A stretch of DNA of 64,000 nucleotides from UBA7803 sp041690675 (GCA_041690675.1 JAWLGU010000010.1:1-64000), one strand, 5' to 3'. Positions 44,205-52,594 are shown, counted from the stretch's first letter. The notes: generated by a model from the sequence alone, not told the origin. Numbers and translations are program-made.

Positions 44205-46025
44205 TTACACCTCCTCCGGACGAACACGGACGACGCGGAACATCCCCATCTCCATGTGATAGAGCAGGTGACAGTGGAAGGCCCAGCGCCCGGGCTCGTC
44301 GGCGGTGACCAGCAGGCTCATGCGCTCGGCGGGCTTCACGCTCACCGTGTGCTTGAATGGCAGTCGGTGCCCCTGGCCGTTCTCCAGTTCCATGAACATG
44401 CCGTGCAGGTGAATCGGGTGCTCCATCATGGTGTCGTTCACGAGGACGAGCCGCACCCGCTCGCCGTAGGGGAAGTCGATGGGGCTCTTGACCTCGCTGA
44501 ACTTCCTGCCGTCGAACGACCACATGTAGCGCTCCATGTTGCCGGTGAGGTGGAGCTCGAAGGTGTGGGAGGGCTGACGCCGGTCCTGCATGGGCCGCAC
44601 GTTGCGAAGCTGCGCGTACGTCAGCACCCGGTGCCCGGCGTTGTCGAGTCCGGTCCCCGGCTCCCCAAGGCGGTTGCGCTGGACCTCGGCCACGCCGGCG
44701 CTCCCCGCGCCGTGCCGGTCGGGACCGTGACGTGCGATGATGGGGCCCGGCGATACCTGTGCCGGGGCCCCGCTGGAATGGCCGCCGCCATGCTCGTGTC
44801 CGCCATGAGCGCTGTGGTCACCATGACCTGCCTGCTGGGGCTGCCCGCCGGGCGCGGCTTGGCCGCCGTGGGACGCGCCGTGGTCCATGCCCATGTCGAT
44901 CATCGTGCGGCGGGGCGGCTCGCGCAGCGCGGGGACGGCCGCGGCCATGCCCGGCCGTGGCGCCAGGGTGCCGCGGGCGTAGCCGCTGCGGTCCATGGAC
45001 TCCGCCATGATGGTGTACGCCCGGTCCGCGGGGGGCTCCACGATCACGTCGTACGTCTCCGCCACGGCGATCTGAAACTCGTCCGTCTCTACCGGCTCGA
45101 CGTTCTGCCCGTCGGCCTGAACCACCGTCATGGGCAGATCGGGAATGCGCACGTTGAAATAGGTCATGGCGGAGGCGTTGATGAAGCGCAGCCGCACCCG
45201 CTCGCCGGGCCGGAACAACCCGGTCCAGTTGCTGGCGGGATGCAGCCCGTTCATCAGGTAGCTGTAGGTGGCCCCGGTCACGTCGGCGATGTCCGTCGGC
45301 GTCATACGCATGCCGCCCCAGGCGAGCCGCTCGCGCAGCGTTGCACCCAGTCCCCGCTCCCTCGCATCCTCGAGGAAATCCGCCACGGTGCGTTTGTCGT
45401 AGTTGTAGTAGTCGCTCATCTTCTTGAGCTTGGCCATCACTCGGTGTGGATCCTCGAAGGTCCAGTCCGAGAGCATCACTACGTAGTCCCGATCGTAGCT
45501 GAAGGGCTCGGGCTCTTTCGGATGGATCACCAGGGGCCCGTACAGGCCGGTCTGCTCCTGCATGCCGGAGTGGCCGTGATACCAATAGGTGCCGTACTGG
45601 CGAACGGGAAACTGCGCCACGAAGGTCTCTCCCGGCCGAATGCCAGGAAAGGCAACGCCGGGCACGCCGTCCATCTCGAATGGGAGCAGGATGCCGTGCC
45701 AGTGAATGGAGGTGTCCTCGTCCAGGTGGTTGGTCACACGCAACACGGCGCCGTGACCTTCCCACAGCTCGACGAGGGGGCCTGGCACCACGTGGTTCAG
45801 GGTGGTGGCCGGGGCGCGGCCGCCGGCGATGTCGATGGCCTGGCGACGTATGGCGAGGGACATGTCCACGGCGTGCCCTGTGCCACCGCGGACGCGGGCG
45901 GCGGCGCCGGAAGTGCCGCTGGCGCGTGCGTAGGCGGGCAGCAGCGGGGCCAGGCCGGCAGCCATGCCGGTGGCCGCCAGTGATTTGAGCAGCCGCCGGC
46001 GGCGGCGATCGATTCGGTGAGTCAT
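44205..46025 (-). CDS. copA: Multicopper oxidase CopA (periplasmic copper resistance)
   Basis: 606 residues from the ATG at 46025. A Tat-like signal (RRRRRLLKSLAATG) directs export of the folded enzyme. Copper ligands are complete: SIHWHGILLP, YWYHGHSGMQEQTGLYGPL, EHPIHLHGMFMEL and FHCHLLYHMEMGM. A Gly/His/Met-rich insert (about residues 385-435, e.g. GMDHGASHGG) is typical of PcoA/CopA and binds extra copper. It probably oxidises Cu(I) to Cu(II). It follows the CopL-like gene by 44 bp. Confidence 0.95.
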   Translation of the reverse strand: MTHRIDRRRRRLLKSLAATGMAAGLAPLLPAYARASGTSGAAARVRGGTGHAVDMSLAIRRQAIDIAGGRAPATTLNHVVPGPLVELWEGHGAVLRVTNHLDEDTSIHWHGILLPFEMDGVPGVAFPGIRPGETFVAQFPVRQYGTYWYHGHSGMQEQTGLYGPLVIHPKEPEPFSYDRDYVVMLSDWTFEDPHRVMAKLKKMSDYYNYDKRTVADFLEDARERGLGATLRERLAWGGMRMTPTDIADVTGATYSYLMNGLHPASNWTGLFRPGERVRLRFINASAMTYFNVRIPDLPMTVVQADGQNVEPVETDEFQIAVAETYDVIVEPPADRAYTIMAESMDRSGYARGTLAPRPGMAAAVPALREPPRRTMIDMGMDHGASHGGQAAPGGQPQQAGHGDHSAHGGHEHGGGHSSGAPAQVSPGPIIARHGPDRHGAGSAGVAEVQRNRLGEPGTGLDNAGHRVLTYAQLRNVRPMQDRRQPSHTFELHLTGNMERYMWSFDGRKFSEVKSPIDFPYGERVRLVLVNDTMMEHPIHLHGMFMELENGQGHRLPFKHTVSVKPAERMSLLVTADEPGRWAFHCHLLYHMEMGMFRVVRVRPEEV

Positions 46026-46069
46026 GTTTGCGCTCCTGACTGCGGGCGATGTGAAGTTGCCGTGAGGTG

Positions 46070-46450
46070 TCAGGCGCGGCCGGCCGGGGGGCGGTCGGGC
46101 TCGCGCCGATGCGCGAAGCTCGGGTCCTCCAGGCTGACGGGCGGTTGGAATGACGGCCGCTCGGTGCCGTGAGGCACTGGCGCGGCAGAGGGCGTCAGCA
46201 TCACGAAACTTCCGCAATGGGCGCCTCCGACACAACGGCAGTCCTCGGCGACCGTATCCGCCGGAATGTCATGGCTTCCGCGGTCGTGCATTGCGTGAGC
46301 GTGCCCCTGGTGGGTAGACGCCGGCGCTTCCTGAGCGGCCGGGTGGCTGCTCAGGGCGTGGCACTCGGCGGCGGCGAAGGCATCGGTCGCCCAGCCGATC
46401 TGGCCGAGCAGCACCGCGGCGACGACGATGATTTGCGCCGCTCGCTTCAT
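46070..46450 (-). CDS. CopL-like Cys/His-rich exported protein
   Basis: 126 residues from the ATG at 46450, which overlaps the stop of the CPC ATPase (ATGA). N-terminal signal segment (RAAQIIVVAAVLLGQIGWATDAFA). The mature part has THQGHAHAMHDRGSH and a CRCVGGAHC cluster, consistent with a small periplasmic metal-binding protein. Position just before copAB and residue pattern recall CopL of Xanthomonas and DUF2946-like proteins, but the match is by general character only. Confidence 0.65.
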   Translation of the reverse strand: MKRAAQIIVVAAVLLGQIGWATDAFAAAECHALSSHPAAQEAPASTHQGHAHAMHDRGSHDIPADTVAEDCRCVGGAHCGSFVMLTPSAAPVPHGTERPSFQPPVSLEDPSFAHRREPDRPPAGRA

Positions 46451-48711
46451 CCGATGCTGACGCTCCGCAGCCGCAGGGCGTTGCCGATCACGGAGACCGA
46501 GCTCAGGCTCATGGCGGCGGCCGCGATCATGGGGCTGAGCAGCAGGCCCAGCCACGGGTAGAGGATGCCGGCCGCGATGGGCACGCCGATGCTGTTGTAG
46601 ACGAAGGCCAGGAACAGGTTCTGGCGGATGTTGCGCATGGTCGCCCGGGAGAGGGCCCGGGCCTGGGCCACGCCCCGCAGATCCCCCCGCATCAGGGTGA
46701 TGCCGGCGCTTTCCATGGCCACGTCGGTGCCGGTGCCCATGGCGATGCCCACGTTGGCTTGGGCCAGGGCCGGGGCGTCGTTGATGCCGTCACCGGCCAT
46801 GGCCACCACGGCGCGGTCCGCTTGAAGCTCGCGGACGATGCGGTGCTTGTCCTCGGGCGAGACATCGGCGTGCACCTCGTCGATGCCGATGCGTTCGGCC
46901 ACGGCGTGGGCGGTGGCGGCGCTGTCGCCGGTGAGCATCACCACCCGCACCCCGAGGCGATGCAGCCGATCGATGGCTTCCCGGGTGGTGGACTTGATGG
47001 GATCGGCCACGCCGAGAAGCCCGGCCACGGTGCCGTCCACCGCCACGAACATCACCGTTTCGCCCTGGCGCCGATGGGCCTCGGCCCGCTCCAGGAGCGC
47101 GGCGTCCACCTCCGTCAGGCGCTCCATCAGCTTGCGGCTGCCCACCGCGACCTCCCGAGCGCCGACGATGGCGCCGACGCCTTCCCCGGTCACGGACTCG
47201 AAGTCCCGCGGCTCTTCCAGTTCGATGCCGCGGTCCCGGGCGCCTTCCACGATGGCGGCAGCCAGCGGATGCTCGCTCACCGACTCCACCGCGGCGGCCA
47301 GGCCCAGAAGCCCCGCTTCGTCGAACCCCTTCGCCGGCTCCACCCGAACCAGGCTCGGCCTGCCTTCCGTCAGGGTGCCGGTCTTGTCGACCACCACCAC
47401 GTCCACCTTCTCGAGGATCTCGAGGGCCTCCGCGTCGCGGATGAGCACGCCGTTCTGCGCACCCTTTCCAGTGCCCACCATGATGGACATGGGGGTCGCC
47501 AGGCCCAGGGCGCAGGGGCAGGCGATGATGAGCACCGCCACGGCGTTGACGATGGCGTAGGCCATGGCCGGCGCCGGGCCCCACAGGCTCCAGGCGATGA
47601 AGGTCACCACGGCCACGGCGATCACGGCCGGGACGAAGTAGCCGGAGACCACGTCGGCCAGACGCTGGATGGGAGCGCGGCTGCGCTGGGCCTGAGCCAC
47701 CATGCGCACGATCTGGGACAGCACCGTGTCCTCTCCGACTCGGGTGGCTCGCATGACCAGCGTCCCCGTGCCGTTCACGGTGCCGCCGGTGAGGTCGTCG
47801 CCCGCCGTCTTCTCCACCGGCAACGGCTCGCCGGTGATCATGGACTCGTCGACGGCGCTATGGCCGTCCTCGACGACGCCGTCCACGGGAATCTTCTCGC
47901 CCGGGCGAATCCGCAGCCGGTCGTGCTCGCGCACGTCGTCGAGGCTCACCTCCTCCTCGCTGCCGTCGTCGACGATGCGTCGCGCCGTGGGCGGCGCGAG
48001 CTGCAGCAGCGAGCGGATGGCGTCCGAGGTCTTGCTGCGGGCGCGCAGCTCCAGCACCTGGCCGAGCAGCACCAGGGTGACGATGACCGCGGCCGCTTCG
48101 AAGTAGACCCCCACCTCACCCGCGGCGCCACGGAATGCAGCGGGGAAGATGCCGGGCGCGACGGTGGCTACCACCGAGTACAGGTACGCCACGGAGACGC
48201 CCAGGCCGATCAGGGTGAACATGTTGAGGTTCATGGTACGCACGGACTGGACGCCGCGGACGATGAACGGCCAGCCGCCCCAGAGCACCACCGGGGTGGC
48301 CAGCAGGAGCTGCAGCCACGCGGCGACCCCCGGCGGCAGCATGTCGTGCAGAGCGAGGCCCGGGACCATGTCGCCCATGGCGTACACCACCAGGGGCAGC
48401 GTCAGCAGGGCGCTCACCCAGAACCGGCGGCTCATGTCGTCCAGCTCGGAGGTATCCTCTTCGCCGACGGGGATTCCTTCCGGCTCGAGCCCCATCCCGC
48501 ACAGGGGGCAGGCGCTGGCGCGCACGTCGCGCACTTCCGGATGCATGGGACAGGTGTAGACCGTGCCGGTGTAGCCGGCGGGCACCTTGTCGTATTTGCC
48601 TCCGGGGATACTCGCCGGGGTGGGGCCGCCGGAATGACCGGCGTGGCATTGATTGTGGCCGTGGCAGGCACCGTGCTCGGTCGGCTGCGGCTCGTGGCAG
48701 TGCTGCTTCAT
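46447..48711 (-). CDS. Cu(I)-exporting P-type ATPase (CPC motif)
   Basis: 754 residues. The N-terminus is Cys/His-rich (1-30: HCHEP, HGACHGHNQCHAGH) and followed by a heavy-metal-binding YHS-like element, YTCPMHPEVRDVRASACPLCGMGLEP. Eight helices carry the ion site IIACPCALGLATPMSI. Other P1B motifs are MITGEPLPV, VDKTGTLTEGRP, SEHPLA and MAGDGINDAPALAQANVG. The C-terminal helix has MRNIRQNLFLAFVYNSIGVPIAAG, the P1B-1 Cu(I) signature. GGAAGG precedes the ATG. First gene of the copper strand, facing csoR. Confidence 0.95.
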   Translation of the reverse strand: MKQHCHEPQPTEHGACHGHNQCHAGHSGGPTPASIPGGKYDKVPAGYTGTVYTCPMHPEVRDVRASACPLCGMGLEPEGIPVGEEDTSELDDMSRRFWVSALLTLPLVVYAMGDMVPGLALHDMLPPGVAAWLQLLLATPVVLWGGWPFIVRGVQSVRTMNLNMFTLIGLGVSVAYLYSVVATVAPGIFPAAFRGAAGEVGVYFEAAAVIVTLVLLGQVLELRARSKTSDAIRSLLQLAPPTARRIVDDGSEEEVSLDDVREHDRLRIRPGEKIPVDGVVEDGHSAVDESMITGEPLPVEKTAGDDLTGGTVNGTGTLVMRATRVGEDTVLSQIVRMVAQAQRSRAPIQRLADVVSGYFVPAVIAVAVVTFIAWSLWGPAPAMAYAIVNAVAVLIIACPCALGLATPMSIMVGTGKGAQNGVLIRDAEALEILEKVDVVVVDKTGTLTEGRPSLVRVEPAKGFDEAGLLGLAAAVESVSEHPLAAAIVEGARDRGIELEEPRDFESVTGEGVGAIVGAREVAVGSRKLMERLTEVDAALLERAEAHRRQGETVMFVAVDGTVAGLLGVADPIKSTTREAIDRLHRLGVRVVMLTGDSAATAHAVAERIGIDEVHADVSPEDKHRIVRELQADRAVVAMAGDGINDAPALAQANVGIAMGTGTDVAMESAGITLMRGDLRGVAQARALSRATMRNIRQNLFLAFVYNSIGVPIAAGILYPWLGLLLSPMIAAAAMSLSSVSVIGNALRLRSVSIG

Positions 48712-48752
48712 GATCGTTGCCTTCCTGGTGGCACTCGCCTAAGATCGGCTAC

Positions 48753-48780
48753 GGTATACCCCTATGGAGTATCGCGTCAA
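48753..48780 (-). promoter_or_regulatory. Promoter of the copper operon
   Basis: Read on the minus strand, TTGACG (48780-48775) and TATACC (48758-48753) are separated by 16 bp, a reasonable sigma-70 promoter about 40 bp before the ATPase ATG. The CsoR-type palindrome fills the spacer and overlaps the -10, so bound repressor would block polymerase. The -35 overlaps the csoR start codon on the other strand. Confidence 0.55.
48756..48772. promoter_or_regulatory. CsoR-type operator
   Basis: ATACCCCTATGGAGTAT is an imperfect palindrome with a C/G-run core flanked by ATAC/GTAT, the layout of CsoR operators. It lies 8 bp upstream of the csoR ATG and inside the promoter for the divergent copper ATPase. 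One site could therefore control both directions. Confidence 0.6.
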
Positions 48781-49055
48781 TGGTCGCCGCAAGCCAGGAA
48801 GCCACCGTTCGCCGCCTGAAGAAGATCGAGGGGCAGGTCCGCGGGGTGATCCGCATGATCGACGAGGATCGTTACTGCATCGACATTCTGCAGCAGATCA
48901 GCGCCATCCGCTCGGCCCTGACCAAAGCCGAGAGCGAGATCCTGAAGGCCCACGCGGCGAGCTGCGTCGAGCACGCCATCGAGAGCGGCGACGCTGCGGC
49001 TCAGCGCAAGACTTTCGACGAGCTGGTGGCCCTGTTCGAGGGCGTCCGGCGCTAA
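48780..49055 (+). CDS. csoR: CsoR family copper-sensing repressor
   Basis: 91 residues from the ATG at 48780; a TTG at 48717 would extend it across the operator and is unlikely. All-helical DUF156 protein: RRLKKIEGQVRGVIRMIDEDRYC is the hallmark first helix. The Cu(I) ligands are present as Cys33, His58 and Cys62 (C-x24-H-x3-C), which marks CsoR rather than nickel-sensing RcnR or persulfide-sensing CstR. Expected to repress the divergent ATPase-copAB operon until Cu(I) binds. Confidence 0.9.
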   Translation: MVAASQEATVRRLKKIEGQVRGVIRMIDEDRYCIDILQQISAIRSALTKAESEILKAHAASCVEHAIESGDAAAQRKTFDELVALFEGVRR

Positions 49056-49078
49056 TACTTTCGGGGAGGGGTCTCACA

Positions 49079-49423
49079 ATGGTGTATCTGATCGCCAAGC
49101 TCGCCGTCACGGCGCTGGTGGTGGTGCTGGTTTCGGAGCTGGCGAAGCGGTCCACCCTGCTGGGCGCCGTCCTCGCGTCCGTGCCGCTGGTGTCGGTGCT
49201 GGCGATGATCTGGATCTATCTGGAAACGCGGGACACCAGCCGGCTCGCGGCGTTTTCGCTGGACGTCCTCTGGCTGGTGCTGCCGTCTCTGGTGCTGTTC
49301 GCGGTGCTCCCGTGGCTGTTGCGGCTCGGCGTGGGCTTCTGGTGGAGCCTCGGCGCCGGCGTCGCTGCGACGGCGCTGGCCTACGCCGGCTCCATTCGTC
49401 TCATGGAGTGGTTCCGGGGCTGA
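49079..49423 (+). CDS. DUF3147 small membrane protein
   Basis: 114 residues, ATG at 49079 with GGGGAGGGG upstream. Four hydrophobic helices make up most of the protein (ALVVVLVSEL, LLGAVLASVPLVSVLAMIW, LVLPSLVLFAVLPWLL, FWWSLGAGVAATALAY). ELAKRSTLLGAVLASVPLVS is the DUF3147 pattern. Function unknown. It follows csoR by 23 bp on the same strand and could be co-transcribed with it. Confidence 0.85.
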   Translation: MVYLIAKLAVTALVVVLVSELAKRSTLLGAVLASVPLVSVLAMIWIYLETRDTSRLAAFSLDVLWLVLPSLVLFAVLPWLLRLGVGFWWSLGAGVAATALAYAGSIRLMEWFRG

Positions 49424-49472
49424 TCGTGGTCGGCCGCGCCGATTCTCGGTGCGGGCAGCGCGGGTCCCCCAG

Positions 49473-51047
49473 CTAATCGGCCTCCACCGTGGGCAGAAAC
49501 CGGGGCTCGCGCAACGCCCGGGTCGCCTGCTCGAAGGCGTAGGCGATGCGGATCAGCATGGGCTCGGCGAAGGGCTCGCCGATGAACGAGACGTTCACCG
49601 GAAGCTGCGAGACATGGCCCGCGGGCACAGTGACGTTGGGGAAGCCGGGAATGGCCGCCAAGGACGAGCTTCCCACCATGAAACGATCGCCCGCCAGCCA
49701 GTCGGTCTTCCAGGCGAAGGAGTTGGCCACCGTCACCAGGGCGTCGAGGCGGTGCCGCCGCAGCAGGGCGGTCAGGTCGCGGCGGGCGCGCTCCGGCCCG
49801 GCGGCGAGGGCCTCCCGATAGGCGGGTGCATCCAGACCCGCCGTCGCCTCGGCGGCCAGAAAGACCTCCTGGCCGAAGTAGGGCATGACGCGATCGGAGT
49901 TCGCCTGGTTCCAGGCGATGAGGTCCGCCAGACTGTCGCGGTCGTCCGGTACCGGATGGCTGGCGAGGTAGGCGTTCAGCCCGGCCTTGAACTCGTGGAG
50001 CATCACCTGGTAATCGGCCTCGAAGAGCCCGTCGTCGACCTCGTGCTCCACCGGGTCCACCAGGGTGGCGCCCAGACCGCGCAGCTCGTCCAGGGCCTGG
50101 TGATAGACGTCCTCCACGGCCGGGTACTTCCCGGCGCCGTAATAGTCGCGGAAGACGCCGATGCGCAGGCCGTCCAGCCGGGTCGCCGCGGGCTCGGGCA
50201 GCAGGTCCGACGGGTCGTGGGGATAGACCCTGGACCCCGGGTCGGCAGGGTCCTGGTCGATGAGGATGGAGAGCAGCAGCGCGGCCCCGGTCACGTTGCG
50301 GGCCATGGGTCCGGCGGTGTCCTGGGTGTGGGAGATGGGGACGAGGCCGCGCCGGCTGACGATGCCCACGGTGGGCTTGATGCCGACGATGCCGCTCACC
50401 CCGGCGGGGCAGACGATGGAGCCATCGGTCTCGGTGCCCACCGCCAGCGGTGCGAGCCGTGCCGCCACCGCCACCGCCGATCCGCTGGAGGAGCCGCAGG
50501 GGTTGCGGTCGAGCACGTGGGGGTTCCGAGTCTGGCCACCGGCGCTGCTCCAGCCGCTCGACGAGCGGCGGGAACGGAAGTTGGCCCATTCGCTCAGGTT
50601 GGCCTTGCCGATGATGACGGCGCCGGCCGCCCGCAACCGGGCCACCAGGTGGGCGTCCTCCGGGGCGCGGTGGCCGGCCAGCGCCAGCGACCCGGCCGTG
50701 GTGGCCATGCGATCACCGGTGTCGATGTTGTCCTTGAGGATGACGGGCACGCCGTGGAGCGGACCCTTCGGCCCGGAATGGGCATCCAGCGCCGCGGCGA
50801 TGGCGCGGGCATCGGGGTTGATCGCGAGGACGGCGTTGAGCGTGGGTCCCTGGTCGTCGAGGGTGGCGATGCGCGCGAGGTAGGCCTCGGTCACGGCCAG
50901 GGCGCGGAGCTCACCGCTCTGCAGCCGCTCGCGCAGCTCCGGGACGGTGAGTCGGGTGGGATCTTCGGGCTCGGCGCCGACGTGGGTCGCCGACAGAGCC
51001 AGCAGGCACAGCAGGGCGAGCCGGCCCGGACGAAGCTGGCGGAACAT
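49473..51047 (-). CDS. Exported amidase (amidase signature family)
   Basis: 524 residues with an N-terminal signal peptide (LALLCLLALSATHVGA). The Ser-cisSer-Lys catalytic triad of the amidase-signature fold is visible: lysine in GVPVILKDNI, the Ser-rich loop NPCGSSSGSAVAVAA, and the nucleophile Ser in TETDGSIVCPAG. KPTVGIVSRRGLVPIS is the conserved follow-up. The substrate is unknown; exported members may act on peptides or acyl amides. It is convergent with DUF3147. Confidence 0.9.
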   Translation of the reverse strand: MFRQLRPGRLALLCLLALSATHVGAEPEDPTRLTVPELRERLQSGELRALAVTEAYLARIATLDDQGPTLNAVLAINPDARAIAAALDAHSGPKGPLHGVPVILKDNIDTGDRMATTAGSLALAGHRAPEDAHLVARLRAAGAVIIGKANLSEWANFRSRRSSSGWSSAGGQTRNPHVLDRNPCGSSSGSAVAVAARLAPLAVGTETDGSIVCPAGVSGIVGIKPTVGIVSRRGLVPISHTQDTAGPMARNVTGAALLLSILIDQDPADPGSRVYPHDPSDLLPEPAATRLDGLRIGVFRDYYGAGKYPAVEDVYHQALDELRGLGATLVDPVEHEVDDGLFEADYQVMLHEFKAGLNAYLASHPVPDDRDSLADLIAWNQANSDRVMPYFGQEVFLAAEATAGLDAPAYREALAAGPERARRDLTALLRRHRLDALVTVANSFAWKTDWLAGDRFMVGSSSLAAIPGFPNVTVPAGHVSQLPVNVSFIGEPFAEPMLIRIAYAFEQATRALREPRFLPTVEAD

Positions 51048-51098
51048 GGCGTGACCTCCCCTCGTTGCTCGTAGTGCCGTTCGCGGCGCTGGCGCGAG

Positions 51099-51452
51099 CT
51101 ACTGCCGCCGCCGCTCGATGCTCACCCCCACGCTCTCCGCCTCCGCCACGGCCTGCGGCTTCTCCACTTCGACCCGGACGCGGCGGATGGGAAACTCCCG
51201 CAGCAGCAGCTGGGCGATGTGCTCGGCCAGGGTCTCCACGAGCTGAAAGCGGCTCTCCCGGGTGAGGGCGGCCACCCGCTCGGCGGCGGCGGCATAATCC
51301 AGGGCCTGGCCCAGGTCGTCGGACAGGGCAGCGCGGCTGGTGTCGGCGGCCATGGCGAAGCTGACCCGCACGGGCTGGCGCGTTTCCCGCTCGTGGGGGT
51401 GGACGCCGATGATGGCATCGACGGTGAGGGCGCGAACGAAGACGGTATCCAG
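51099..51452 (-). CDS. folB: Dihydroneopterin aldolase, apparent CTG start
   Basis: Folate synthesis: aldol cleavage of dihydroneopterin (and epimerase activity). Homology to FolB begins exactly at the CTG at 51452 (LDTVFVRALTVDAIIGVHPHERETRQP), which aligns with the Met of other FolB proteins. It has GGGAGG 5 nt upstream. No ATG, GTG or TTG lies in frame between it and the upstream stop; the first normal start (GTG 51371) would remove 27 conserved residues including IGVHPHERE. Product 117 residues, with catalytic region SYADIAE-like LDYAAAAERV and EKPQAV. It begins 1 nt after tsaD's stop. Confidence 0.85.
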   Translation of the reverse strand: MDTVFVRALTVDAIIGVHPHERETRQPVRVSFAMAADTSRAALSDDLGQALDYAAAAERVAALTRESRFQLVETLAEHIAQLLLREFPIRRVRVEVEKPQAVAEAESVGVSIERRRQ

Positions 51453-51453
51453 A

Positions 51454-52467
51454 TCAACCTCCCGGAACGGTGAGCTCGGTGAGGGGCCAGCGGGCCCGGG
51501 TCTCGATGGCCAGCGGCGCCGAGTCGCCCGCCAGCAGCCGCCGGCAGCCGGCGTAGGCGATCATGGCGCCGTTGTCGGTGCACAGCCGCGGCTCCGCGTA
51601 GTAGACCGCGGCCTTCAGATGGTGCTCGAGCTTGCGGCGCAGGCGCACGTTGGCGCTCACCCCGCCGGCCACCACCAGGTGGGGCACCCCGGTCTGCTCC
51701 ACGGCGCGCCGGCACTTGATGGCCAGGGTGTCCACCACCGCCTCCTCGAAGGCCCGGGCGATGTCGGCACGGTCCTGCTCGCTGAGCGGCTGATGCGCGG
51801 TCACCGTGTTGAGGGTGAAGGTCTTCAGGCCGCTGAAGCTGAAGTCGAGCCCGGGCCGGTCGGTCATGGGCCGGGGAAACCGGAAGCGGCCGGGATCGCC
51901 GCGCTCGGCGCAGCGCGCCAGGTGAGGCCCTCCCGGATAGCCCAGGCCCAGCATCTTCGCGGCCTTGTCGAAGGCCTCGCCGGCGGCGTCATCCACGGAT
52001 TCGCCGAGCAACTCGTACTCACCCAGGCCGCGCACGAGGACGAGCTGGGTGTGGCCGCCGGAGACCAGCAACGCGATGAAGGGCAGCGGCGGCTTCCGCT
52101 CGCCCAGCAGGGGGGCCAGGAGGTGGGCTTCCATGTGATGCACGGCGACGGCGGGCACGTCCAGGCTCCAGGCCAGCGAGCGGCCGAAGGTGGCGCCCAC
52201 CAGCAGCGCGCCCAGCAGGCCCGGGCCCGCGGTGTAGGCGATGCCGTCCAGGTCGGCCAGTGTCTTGCCGGCTTCCGAGAGGGTCTGCTCCACCAGCGGG
52301 ATGAGCTTGCGGATGTGGTCCCGGGAAGCGAGCTCCGGCACCACCCCGCCGTAGGCGGCGTGGATCTCCACCTGGCTGTAGAGGGCGTCCGCCAGCAATC
52401 CGTGCTCGGAGTCGTATAGAGCGACCCCGGTCTCGTCACAGGATGTCTCGATGCCCAGCACCAGCAT
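51454..52467 (-). CDS. tsaD: tRNA threonylcarbamoyladenosine transferase TsaD
   Basis: Transfers the threonylcarbamoyl group to A37 of ANN-decoding tRNAs, with TsaB and TsaE. 337 residues from the ATG at 52467 (MLVLGIETSCDETGVAL). ASKHA-fold motifs are TAGPGLLGALLVG, the metal histidines in VHHMEAHLLAPLL, LLVSGGHTQLVLV, GEAFDKAAKMLGL, YPGGP, and the C-terminal TDNGAMIAYAG. Divergent from rpsU, the usual gammaproteobacterial arrangement. Confidence 0.97.
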   Translation of the reverse strand: MLVLGIETSCDETGVALYDSEHGLLADALYSQVEIHAAYGGVVPELASRDHIRKLIPLVEQTLSEAGKTLADLDGIAYTAGPGLLGALLVGATFGRSLAWSLDVPAVAVHHMEAHLLAPLLGERKPPLPFIALLVSGGHTQLVLVRGLGEYELLGESVDDAAGEAFDKAAKMLGLGYPGGPHLARCAERGDPGRFRFPRPMTDRPGLDFSFSGLKTFTLNTVTAHQPLSEQDRADIARAFEEAVVDTLAIKCRRAVEQTGVPHLVVAGGVSANVRLRRKLEHHLKAAVYYAEPRLCTDNGAMIAYAGCRRLLAGDSAPLAIETRARWPLTELTVPGG

Positions 52468-52494
52468 GGTCGCATGGTAACCCGCAAAGGCCTT

Positions 52495-52523
52495 TTGCAA
52501 ACCCCCGGATTTGCCAGTAGAAT
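52495..52523 (+). promoter_or_regulatory. Sigma-70 promoter of rpsU
   Basis: TTGCAA and TAGAAT are separated by exactly 17 bp, close to consensus, 72 bp before the rpsU ATG and just after the divergent tsaD start. Likely the main promoter of rpsU and perhaps of the yqeY-manC-dnaG run. Confidence 0.65.
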
Positions 52524-52536
52524 TCGCGACCTTCGG

Positions 52537-52553
52537 CGATCCCGTCGGGATCG
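52537..52553 (+). other. Perfect 7-bp hairpin in the rpsU leader
   Basis: CGATCCC-GTC-GGGATCG can form a perfect stem with a 3-nt loop. Its last base is the first G of the downstream ribosome binding site GGAGGT (52553-52558). The hairpin could modulate access to that site. No T-run follows, so it is not a terminator. Confidence 0.5.
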
Positions 52554-52563
52554 GAGGTAGCCT

Positions 52564-52590
52564 ATGCTCAACAACACCCGGACCGAGTAA
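52564..52590 (+). CDS. Eight-codon leader minigene before rpsU
   Basis: ATG CTC AAC AAC ACC CGG ACC GAG TAA encodes MLNNTRTE. It has the strongest ribosome binding site in the leader (GGAGGT, 5 nt spacing), while rpsU's own ATG, 4 nt after the TAA, has only a weak GAG. This suggests rpsU translation depends on re-initiation after the minigene. Evidence is sequence layout only. Confidence 0.45.
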   Translation: MLNNTRTE

Positions 52591-52594
52591 ACGA

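Noticed and set aside
48717..48779. Upstream TTG start for csoR adding 21 residues.
   Set aside because: The extension would run across the operator and promoter, and the added residues (MPSWWHSPK...) are not family-like.
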